Positions 1 through 6,275 of a DNA stretch of 6,379 nucleotides are shown here, in pieces. The stretch is from an uncultured Oscillospiraceae bacterium. GTDB lineage: Bacteria > Bacillota > Clostridia > Oscillospirales > Oscillospiraceae. Position numbers and translations under genes: made by a program. Position 1 is the first letter of the stretch. Every line of letters begins with the position of its first letter. The stretch is from NCBI GenBank assembly GCA_947627085.1, contig CANQUO010000126.1:1-6379 (forward strand), written 5' to 3'. Below the pieces are notes generated by a model. It made no database searches, was not told the DNA's origin, and saw only the letters and a program-made list of their open reading frames with translations.

Positions 1-3
1 TTT

Positions 4-1176
4 TCATTGTATGAGCAATTCCGCAAGCAGCTGGTTCCTGTATGCGTCATCCGCAGCCGCCTTTTCGATGTCCTCCCGGAACACCAGTGTCAGATCCCGC
101 TCGTCGATTTCGGGGTCGGAGGCCACTCGGTCCGCGTGGACACCGATGACGTTCTCAAAGATGTTCCGCACATCCCTGGCGTTGCCAAAATTGTCCCCGC
201 GGGTGAGGTAGAGGTCACAAAAGAGCCTTTTTGCGAACTCCTGGGCCTCCACCGTCAGGCGGTATTTGTTTTTCTCGCACATGGAGAGGAAAATTTTATA
301 GAGCTCCTCCCCCGTATAGTCCTCAAAGACGAAGTACCGGTTGAAGCGGGACTGGAGGCCGGGGTTGGAGGAGATGAACTGCTCCATCAGGTCCTCATAG
401 CCCGCCACGATGACCACAAGATCCTTTCGGTTATCCTCCATGCCCTTCAAAACCGTCTCAATGGCCTCCCGGCCAAAGTCGTTCTCCCCGGTGTTGGCGG
501 CAAGAGAGTACGCCTCGTCGATGAAGAGGACGCCGCCGATGGCCCTTTTGACGGCCTCGTCGGTCTTGATGGCCGTCTGGCCCACAAAGCCGGCAACTAA
601 ACCGGAGCGGTCCACCTCCACAAGCTGGCCCTTGGAGAGGACACCGATGGCGTAGTAGAGCTGGGCGATGAGCCGCGCCACGGTGGTCTTTCCGGTGCCG
701 GGGTTGCCCATGAACACAAGGTGCAGGCTCATAGCCGGGGTGGGCAGATCGTGCTCCTCCCGGAGCTTGCGGATCTTGGCAAGGTTAATGAGGCTCCGGA
801 CGTTCTTTTTGATGTCCTCCAGCCCCACAAGAGAGTCAAGCTCCGCCAGGAGCTTATCTAAGTCCGGCTTTTCCGGGGACTTCTCCGCCTCGGTCTTGGG
901 GGCCTCCGGGCCGATGGCGCCGCCCTTGGTCTCCATCTCGCGCAGGAGCTTGTCCGCCGCCAGCTTTGCCTCGTCCATGGAAGCTTCCAGCTCGTCGGCG
1001 GAGGGCCTCTCCGGCTTTTTCGTGGTAACGGAGCCGCCGGGGCCCGTGAGGGTCACGGTGAGCTGGTCCTTTAGGCGCTTTATGTCATCCAGATACGACG
1101 ATGCCGGACGCAGATTGTAGGCGTTAAAGTCGATATTCGTGCCGTAGGTCTTCGGCTCCTTCTTCTTATCCGCCAT
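4..1176 (-). CDS. CbbX/SpoVK-type AAA+ ATPase
   Basis: The 390-aa protein is an AAA+ ATPase of the CbxX/CfxQ (SpoVK-like) group, whose members couple ATP hydrolysis to remodelling of protein partners. Visible motifs are Walker A GNPGTGKT (157-164), a pore-loop-like stretch AGFVGQT (195-201), Walker B VLFIDEAY (216-223, with D220 and E221), a sensor-1 region VVIVAGYEDL (254-263), an arginine-finger candidate R277 in NPGLQSRF, and a sensor-2-like GNARDVRN (331-338). Residues 1-110 are charged, rich in Lys, Glu and Pro, and probably form a flexible adaptor segment. There is no signal peptide or membrane helix, so it should be cytosolic. The ATG has an ideal AAGGAG (1182-1187) 5 nt upstream. The gene follows asnS on the same strand after about 200 bp of palindromes, so co-transcription is uncertain. 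No Rubisco gene is nearby, so a Rubisco-activase role is not suggested. The substrate is unknown. The stop codon is 3 bp from the window edge and the gene is complete. Confidence 0.93.
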   Translation of the reverse strand: MADKKKEPKTYGTNIDFNAYNLRPASSYLDDIKRLKDQLTVTLTGPGGSVTTKKPERPSADELEASMDEAKLAADKLLREMETKGGAIGPEAPKTEAEKSPEKPDLDKLLAELDSLVGLEDIKKNVRSLINLAKIRKLREEHDLPTPAMSLHLVFMGNPGTGKTTVARLIAQLYYAIGVLSKGQLVEVDRSGLVAGFVGQTAIKTDEAVKRAIGGVLFIDEAYSLAANTGENDFGREAIETVLKGMEDNRKDLVVIVAGYEDLMEQFISSNPGLQSRFNRYFVFEDYTGEELYKIFLSMCEKNKYRLTVEAQEFAKRLFCDLYLTRGDNFGNARDVRNIFENVIGVHADRVASDPEIDERDLTLVFREDIEKAAADDAYRNQLLAELLIQ

Positions 1177-1187
1177 AATTTCTCCTT

Positions 1188-1252
1188 AAAACTCAACATT
1201 CAATATTTTTTGCGGGGCTTTGCCTCGCAAAAAATCCCTTTTGTCACGCAAG
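1188..1252 (+). repeat. Interspersed structured repeat, copy 1
   Basis: This stretch matches 6314-6379 nearly base for base outside its central stem. The left flank reads AAAACTCAACATTCAAT here and the same without one C in copy 2. The right flank CCCTTTTGTC followed by CAAG is shared with two substitutions. Between the flanks is a 14-bp stem (1205-1218 with 1222-1235, one G-T wobble, loop TTT). It begins directly next to the ribosome binding site of the AAA+ gene. Copy 2 also lies upstream of a minus-strand gene in the same orientation. The family is not one I can name. The true right end is unknown because copy 2 is cut by the window edge. Confidence 0.85.
1205..1235. repeat. Palindrome 1: 14-bp stem of the repeat
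   Basis: Left arm 1205-1218, triloop TTT (1219-1221), right arm 1222-1235. All pairs are Watson-Crick except G1215-T1225. Six T open the stem and six A close it. An intrinsic terminator needs A before and U after the stem, so this is not a normal terminator on either strand. The wobble is a tolerated G-U on plus-strand RNA or ssDNA but an A-C mismatch on the minus strand. Confidence 0.85.
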
Positions 1253-1282
1253 TGTGCCGCCTGCGGCGCGCGCAGCGTGACA
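1242..1282. repeat. Palindrome 2: two-part stem-loop
   Basis: The outer stem TGTCACGC (1242-1249) pairs perfectly with GCGTGACA (1275-1282). After a small internal loop (1250-1251 and 1272-1274), an inner stem 1252-1258 pairs with 1265-1271, with two wobbles (T1253-G1270, T1255-G1268) and a 6-nt loop. Both wobbles favour folding of the plus strand. The outer left arm overlaps the conserved right flank of the repeat. In copy 2 the corresponding arm is TGTCGCCC. Confidence 0.7.
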
Positions 1283-1285
1283 GCA

Positions 1286-1329
1286 GGGGAATTATCTCTG
1301 AATTCCGCAGAATTCAGAGATAATTCCCC
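1286..1329. repeat. Palindrome 3: perfect 20-bp inverted repeat
   Basis: Positions 1286-1305 are the exact reverse complement of 1310-1329, with a CGCA loop (1306-1309). The arms begin and end with GGGG/CCCC and contain EcoRI-like GAATTC at the inner end of each arm. No T tract follows on either strand, so a rho-independent terminator is unlikely, although the stem would be very stable. It is the longest perfect palindrome I found in the window. Confidence 0.9.
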
Positions 1330-1341
1330 GCACGTTCCCCT

Positions 1342-1373
1342 TGGCATTGAAAGGGCGAAGCCCTTTCAAGCCA
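1342..1373. repeat. Palindrome 4: 10-bp stem beside the asnS stop
   Basis: TTGAAAGGGC (1347-1356) and GCCCTTTCAA (1360-1369) form a perfect stem with a GAA triloop. TGGC (1342-1345) and GCCA (1370-1373) extend it after a bulged A1346. It starts 3 bp after the asnS stop codon. It is in the right place for an asnS 3' end, but no U tract follows on the minus strand. It may protect or pause the transcript rather than end it. Confidence 0.75.
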
Positions 1374-1376
1374 GCT

Positions 1377-2771
<1,395 letters not shown>

Positions 2772-2779
2772 ACTTTGAT

Positions 2780-3547
2780 CTATCCTTTCCTGACAACAAC
2801 ATACTGTGTTGAATGTGTGTACGCCGATGTGTAGGCCACGGCCTCATTTTCAGGGTCCCGGGCCAGCCTTCCGATGGCGAAGGCGCATTTGCCGCTCTCG
2901 GCAAGGTAGAGGAGCATATCGGGCTCGGCTATCAGAAACTCCGGCTCCAGCCCCAGCTCGTCGCATACGGCGTAGGCCGTGTCTATCTCTATGCCGGAGA
3001 GGACCCCGTCCTCGTCATAGTAGGCGTAGGGATAAAACCCGGGCTCCACGCCCACGGTCACCGTTTCCTTATCGGGGTCCGCGACGTGGACAGTCCTGTT
3101 TTCACTTGCGTAATTCTCCCTCGCCCAGTCCATCGCCCCACTGCTCTCCGCCCTTTGAAGGGCGGAATTCAACCGCTCCAGCATCTCCTTATTGTCGATG
3201 GACACCGCCAGGCGGTAGTCGCAGTCGGCGTAAGGCTCCTCAAGGCGTGTGACGCTCCCGGACTGCCTTGTCATGCGCCTTGATGTCCCGGCGTCCGCCA
3301 GCACACAGTCCACCTCGCCGCTCTCAAGCCCCGCGGTCATGGATTTGACCGTCTCATACCGCCGGACGGTCGCCTGTCCTATGAACCTGTCCATATACCC
3401 CGCGGACTCCGACATATTGAGGACCCCCACGGTCTTTCCCTCCATGTCCCCCACCGAGTGCACATAATTTGGCGGCACGTTGCGGGAGCAGGCGGCCAGA
3501 GCCGCTATCATGAAAACGGCCAGCGCGGCCGAAAAAAGCTTTTTCAT
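2780..3547 (-). CDS. SBP_bac_3-like lipoprotein with swapped lobes
   Basis: The 255-aa protein begins with a lipoprotein signal peptide (MKKLF, a hydrophobic core, then LAAC with Cys20 as lipidation site), so it should be anchored to the outer face of the membrane. The rest resembles amino-acid-binding proteins of ABC transporters, but in reversed order. Residues 31-147 correspond to the usual second lobe: DMEGKTVGVL, then SGEVDCVLADAG with D85 as probable ligand contact, then a C-terminal helix ending AMDWARENYAS. Residues 159-255 correspond to the usual first lobe: ETVTVGVEPGFYPYAYYDED, GVLSGIEIDTAYAVCDELGL, and a final TQYVVVRKG strand. The Arg that normally holds the ligand carboxylate appears replaced (ENEAVAYT, E235). 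The start was chosen for its signal peptide; an in-frame extension to 3670 would bury that signal behind 41 residues. It precedes asnS by 8 bp, and no permease or ATPase gene is nearby. The ligand is unknown. A remnant of a tandem two-domain protein is the main alternative to a permutation. Confidence 0.85.
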   Translation of the reverse strand: MKKLFSAALAVFMIAALAACSRNVPPNYVHSVGDMEGKTVGVLNMSESAGYMDRFIGQATVRRYETVKSMTAGLESGEVDCVLADAGTSRRMTRQSGSVTRLEEPYADCDYRLAVSIDNKEMLERLNSALQRAESSGAMDWARENYASENRTVHVADPDKETVTVGVEPGFYPYAYYDEDGVLSGIEIDTAYAVCDELGLEPEFLIAEPDMLLYLAESGKCAFAIGRLARDPENEAVAYTSAYTHSTQYVVVRKG

Positions 3548-3575
3548 ATTATGTAAACCTACGCAGAAAATGATT

Positions 3576-3601
3576 CCATCGCCTATAAGGCGCGGCGATG
3601 G
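3576..3601 (-). promoter_or_regulatory. Leader hairpin of the lipoprotein-asnS transcript
   Basis: CCATCGCC (3576-3583) pairs perfectly with GGCGATGG (3594-3601) around a 10-nt loop. It lies in the predicted short 5' leader of the minus-strand operon. A smaller alternative stem, GCCT/AGGC (3581-3584 with 3588-3591), shares bases with it. No T-box signature or U-tract terminator is present, so its role (RNA stability or a protein site) is open. Confidence 0.45.
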
Positions 3602-3613
3602 GCATAATGTATT

Positions 3614-3642
3614 ATTGTATAATATTTTGTCCGGGTTTACAA
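3614..3642 (-). promoter_or_regulatory. Sigma-A-type promoter for lipoprotein-asnS
   Basis: Read on the minus strand, TTGTAA (3637-3642) is followed after exactly 17 bp by TACAAT (3614-3619). Both boxes match five of six consensus bases. Transcription would start near 3607, giving a leader of about 60 nt before the lipoprotein ATG. This is prediction from sequence only. Confidence 0.6.
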
Positions 3643-3645
3643 CAG

Positions 3646-3658
3646 ATTTTTCAAAAAT
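3646..3658. promoter_or_regulatory. Palindrome between the divergent promoters
   Basis: ATTTTTCAAAAAT is a perfect 6+1+6 palindrome lying between the two predicted -35 boxes. The same TTTTTCAAAAA core recurs at 3742-3752 in the helicase leader. The pair could be operator sites, but the region is AT-rich and chance occurrence is quite possible. Confidence 0.3.
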
Positions 3659-3673
3659 ATTTAAGCTCATGTA

Positions 3674-3702
3674 TTGGAAAAACGTTTATAAAGTGGTATT
3701 AT
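3674..3702 (+). promoter_or_regulatory. Sigma-A-type promoter for the helicase gene
   Basis: TTGGAA (3674-3679) and TATTAT (3697-3702) are separated by exactly 17 bp and resemble the -35 and -10 consensus. Transcription would start near 3709 and give a leader of about 77 nt before the helicase ATG. It runs divergently from the lipoprotein promoter, with 31 bp between the two -35 boxes. Confidence 0.6.
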
Positions 3703-3739
3703 TAGAAAAGCGTGTGAAATTTCGAAGCTTATTATACGC

Positions 3740-3760
3740 GTTTTTTCAAAAAACTTTGAA
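3740..3760 (+). promoter_or_regulatory. Second TTTTTCAAAAA palindrome in the helicase leader
   Basis: GTTTTTTCAAAAAAC (3740-3754) is a perfect 7+1+7 palindrome. Its core repeats the one at 3647-3657, 95 bp away. TTCAAA (3745-3750) can also pair with TTTGAA (3755-3760) around an AAAC loop, a weak stem upstream of the ribosome binding site. The function is not established. Confidence 0.3.
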
Positions 3761-3770
3761 GATTTTCGGG

Positions 3771-3777
3771 AAGGAGG
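3771..3777 (+). promoter_or_regulatory. Ribosome binding site that fixes the helicase start
   Basis: AAGGAGG lies 8 nt before the ATG at 3786. It decides the start: the reading frame stays open upstream to 3480, but that extension would overlap the divergent lipoprotein gene and lacks such a site. An ATG at 3781 is out of frame and too close. Confidence 0.85.
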
Positions 3778-3785
3778 CGTATGAT

Positions 3786-5996
3786 ATGTCAAAGCGCCGC
3801 GATATGAAGATAGGCGCGCTTAAAAAACGCGGCTGGACAAACGAGCTCATCGCCGACCTTCTGCCCAAGCCCCGGGTAGTCGCCGCCCACGGCCACCCCT
3901 TTCGCGTGTGGAAATCCTCCGACGTTCTGGCGGCGGAGGAGACCGAGGAATTTAAAAATAACCGGGTGGAGTATGTCCCGCCGGAGCCCCAGGTAAAGCC
4001 GGGAAGCCGTGACGCGTCGGAGCTCTTTGAGGAGGCCTGGGCGGCGGCGGAGAAGGACGGCTCCAATGAGTGGACTCTGGCGGGCCTTTACCACAAGGCC
4101 ATAATGAGCCGCCTAAGCTCCGGCGAGCCGGACCCGCCCTTCTCCAAGGTGACAAGCTGGCTCGGAACGTTTCTGGCCCTCGAAAGGGAGGGCTCCGTGG
4201 AAAGGCCCTTCGGAGGTCTCAGGGCCCTCACGCGCTCGGCCCTCTGGCTTGGAAAGCACGCCGGGGAACCCTATCCCAAAAAGGTCATGGGGCGCTATCC
4301 CAACGTGCTCCTTGCCATAAGCCGCCGGTCCATTGACGAGCTCGGCGAATTAAGGTCCGGCGAGACTCTTGAGAACATGCTCCGCTCCCCCGATTTCCCC
4401 CTGGGTATGCTTTTCAGGGACGGGCTTTCCAAGGTCTGGTCCGTCTGGTACGTGCCGATAGCCATCCGCTCAAGCCTTCAGCTCCTCGTGGCGCTCAATC
4501 CCAAGGACGAGTACCCCGAGGCCCGGGCCATGCGGCGGCATTTCATCCTGCACATCGGCGGGACGAACACCGGCAAGACCTACGCCGGCTTTAAAAGGCT
4601 CATGCAGTCCCCCACCGGCGTGTATCTGGCCCCGTTACGGCTTTTGGCCCTGGAGGCCCAGGAGACGCTTCTTGACGCCAGAGTGGACTGCTCCCTTGCC
4701 ACCGGCGAGGAGGAGGACAGCCGCCCCGGCGACACCCACGTGGCCGCCACGGCGGAGAAGCTGGACATGAAGCGTTATTTCGACGTGGCCGTCATAGACG
4801 AGTGCCAGATGATAGCGGACCCACAGCGGGGCTACGCCTGGACAAGGGCGATTTTGGGCGTTCTCGCGCCGGAGGTTCACCTTTGCGCCGCGCCGGAGGC
4901 GGAAAATATCCTCATTCGCCTGATAACCGGCTGTGGCGACACATATGAGGTCATACGCCACCAGCGCACCACCCCCCTCATACCCATGCGCCGCACGGTG
5001 GACCCGGCGAAGGTCCAACCCGGGGACGCCCTGATAACCTTCTCAAAGGTGGGCGTGCTCAGTGTGGCCGAGGAGCTCCGCTCCCACGGCAAGGAGCCGG
5101 CCATAATCTACGGCGCTCTCCCCTACGCCACCCGGCGCAAGCAGATGGAGGGCTTTCTGCGGGGGGATATGGAGTACGTGGTCTCCACCGACGCCATCGG
5201 CATGGGCCTCAATCTGCCAATCCGGCGGATAATCTTCATGGAGACGGAGAAATTCGACGGCGTGGAGCGCCGGCCATTAAAGCCCGAGGAGATAAAGCAG
5301 ATCGCGGGAAGAGCCGGAAGGCTGGGCATGTACAGCCGTGGCTACGTGGGGGCCACTCAGAATTTGGCCTTCATAAGGGCCGGCCTTGAGGCCACGGTGC
5401 CGCCCATCGAAAAGGCCGTGGTTGGCTTTTCCGACCTTGTTTTGCAGGTGGATTTCGACCTTTTGGAGGTTTTGACACAGTGGAACAAGCTCCCCACCGT
5501 GGAGCCCTACGTGAAGCTCGATATCACCAGGTATATAACGATAATCTCAAAAATGCGGGAGCTTGGCCTGACCTTTTCAAAGGAGGAGGAGCTTCGCGCC
5601 GCCAACATCCCCTTTGACGAGACGGCCGAGCAGCTGAGGGAGCTCTTTTTCGACTATCTGCTCAAGCTCCAGCAGGGCCAGGCCATAGAACAGCCGGCCC
5701 TGGCAGGCGAGGACCCCACGCTTTTGGAGCTGGAGCTATATTATAAAAAGCTGGACCTCTACTACTCCTTCTCCCGGACCTTCTCCCTCGAAGTGGACGA
5801 GGACAGGCTCTTCGACACCCGGGAAGCCGTTGCGGACGACATAAACGAGATACTTTTGAAAAATCTCCAGAACAACATCCGCTTTTGCGCCAAGTGTGGC
5901 GCGCCCCTGGGGCTCTATCAGAAGGGGCGGCTGTGCGATAAGTGCTACTACCAGTCCCGCCGCACCCAGCAAAGAAGAAGAGAACGAAAAAAATGA
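3786..5996 (+). CDS. SUV3-like DExQ RNA helicase with C-terminal zinc ribbon
   Basis: The 736-aa protein is a superfamily 2 helicase most like SUV3, the mitochondrial RNA helicase of the degradosome. Motif I is GGTNTGKT (258-265), followed by YLAPLRLLALE (280-290) as motif Ia. Motif II is DECQ (338-341), within VAVIDECQMIADPQRGYAWT, a SUV3 hallmark. The second RecA domain shows ITFSK (417-421), AIIYGALP (439-446), STDAIGMGLNLPIRRIIF (467-484) as motif V, and QIAGRAGR (505-512) as motif VI. A helical C-terminal region (about 535-695) precedes a four-cysteine knuckle (C701, C704, C717, C720) and a basic tail. The N-terminal ~60 residues (KKRGWTNELIADLLPKP) may form a separate small module, and 80-230 is not assignable by eye. 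ATP-driven unwinding of RNA or RNA/DNA in the cytosol is likely; the target is unknown. It has its own promoter and terminator, so it appears monocistronic. Confidence 0.92.
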   Translation: MSKRRDMKIGALKKRGWTNELIADLLPKPRVVAAHGHPFRVWKSSDVLAAEETEEFKNNRVEYVPPEPQVKPGSRDASELFEEAWAAAEKDGSNEWTLAGLYHKAIMSRLSSGEPDPPFSKVTSWLGTFLALEREGSVERPFGGLRALTRSALWLGKHAGEPYPKKVMGRYPNVLLAISRRSIDELGELRSGETLENMLRSPDFPLGMLFRDGLSKVWSVWYVPIAIRSSLQLLVALNPKDEYPEARAMRRHFILHIGGTNTGKTYAGFKRLMQSPTGVYLAPLRLLALEAQETLLDARVDCSLATGEEEDSRPGDTHVAATAEKLDMKRYFDVAVIDECQMIADPQRGYAWTRAILGVLAPEVHLCAAPEAENILIRLITGCGDTYEVIRHQRTTPLIPMRRTVDPAKVQPGDALITFSKVGVLSVAEELRSHGKEPAIIYGALPYATRRKQMEGFLRGDMEYVVSTDAIGMGLNLPIRRIIFMETEKFDGVERRPLKPEEIKQIAGRAGRLGMYSRGYVGATQNLAFIRAGLEATVPPIEKAVVGFSDLVLQVDFDLLEVLTQWNKLPTVEPYVKLDITRYITIISKMRELGLTFSKEEELRAANIPFDETAEQLRELFFDYLLKLQQGQAIEQPALAGEDPTLLELELYYKKLDLYYSFSRTFSLEVDEDRLFDTREAVADDINEILLKNLQNNIRFCAKCGAPLGLYQKGRLCDKCYYQSRRTQQRRRERKK

Positions 5997-6030
5997 CCGC
6001 AATCATAATCAATCATTGCGGTCATTTTTT
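5988..6030. terminator. Bidirectional intrinsic terminator
   Basis: A6-TGACCGCAAT (5988-6003) pairs perfectly, 16 bp, with ATTGCGGTCA-T6 (6015-6030) around an 11-nt loop. On the plus strand it ends in six T, and on the minus strand in seven T, so it can end both the helicase transcript and the convergent small gene. The helicase stop codon (5994-5996) and its two final Lys codons lie inside the left arm. Confidence 0.93.
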
Positions 6031-6031
6031 A

Positions 6032-6256
6032 TCACCACTCGCGCTTTATGTCGGCCTCGTTTATATCGTAGACCTCCATAAATTCCTCCAGGTCCTCCCG
6101 GGTCCTTATGAGCATCACGTCGGTAAAGTCCCGGGTCGCCTTGTCCCTGAATCCCGCCACCTGCTCCCCGGTGCAGATGCTGGACAGTATCACCGGATAC
6201 TTACCCGTTGTATCGACCCTGGCCGTCAACAGATGTTTTTTCTTTTTCCCGAACAT
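6032..6256 (-). CDS. Small conserved-looking protein of unknown function
   Basis: This 74-aa reading frame is well supported as a gene. AAGGAG (6265-6270) lies 8 nt before the ATG, the stop codon directly abuts a bidirectional terminator, and the frame is convergent with the helicase rather than overlapping it. The protein starts MFGKKKKHLLTARVDTTGKY. It has a basic N-terminus, a middle with ICTGEQVAGFRDKATRDF, and an acidic helical end (REDLEEFMEVYDINEADI). It has one Cys, no signal peptide and no membrane segment, so it is probably cytosolic. I do not recognise the family and assign no function. Confidence 0.8.
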   Translation of the reverse strand: MFGKKKKHLLTARVDTTGKYPVILSSICTGEQVAGFRDKATRDFTDVMLIRTREDLEEFMEVYDINEADIKREW

Positions 6257-6275
6257 GAAAGCATCTCCTTTATGT

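Noticed and set aside
7..600. Plus-strand open frame opposite the AAA+ gene
   Set aside because: It mirrors the conserved AAA+ coding frame and has no independent support.
1205..1373. Intrinsic terminator for asnS within the palindrome cluster
   Set aside because: None of the four stems is followed by a T tract on the minus strand; palindrome 1 has the reverse polarity.
1188..1376. Terminal inverted repeats bounding the whole palindrome region as a transposon
   Set aside because: The ends show only weak A/T-rich similarity (TTAAAA against TTTTAA), and I found no duplicated target site.
1188..1376. CRISPR array
   Set aside because: The palindromes differ from one another in sequence and spacing; there are no direct repeats with unique spacers and no cas genes.
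3548..3607. T-box riboswitch controlling asnS
   Set aside because: T-box leaders are common before synthetase genes in this phylum, but this leader is only about 60 nt, with no T-box sequence and no terminator/antiterminator pair.
3548..3670. In-frame N-terminal extension of the lipoprotein to 3670
   Set aside because: It would place 41 residues before a clear lipoprotein signal peptide and runs through the predicted promoter.
3480..3785. In-frame upstream extension of the helicase (TTG start at 3480)
   Set aside because: It overlaps the start of the divergent lipoprotein gene and the promoter region and has AT-rich non-coding composition. The ATG at 3786 has a near-ideal AAGGAGG site 8 nt upstream.
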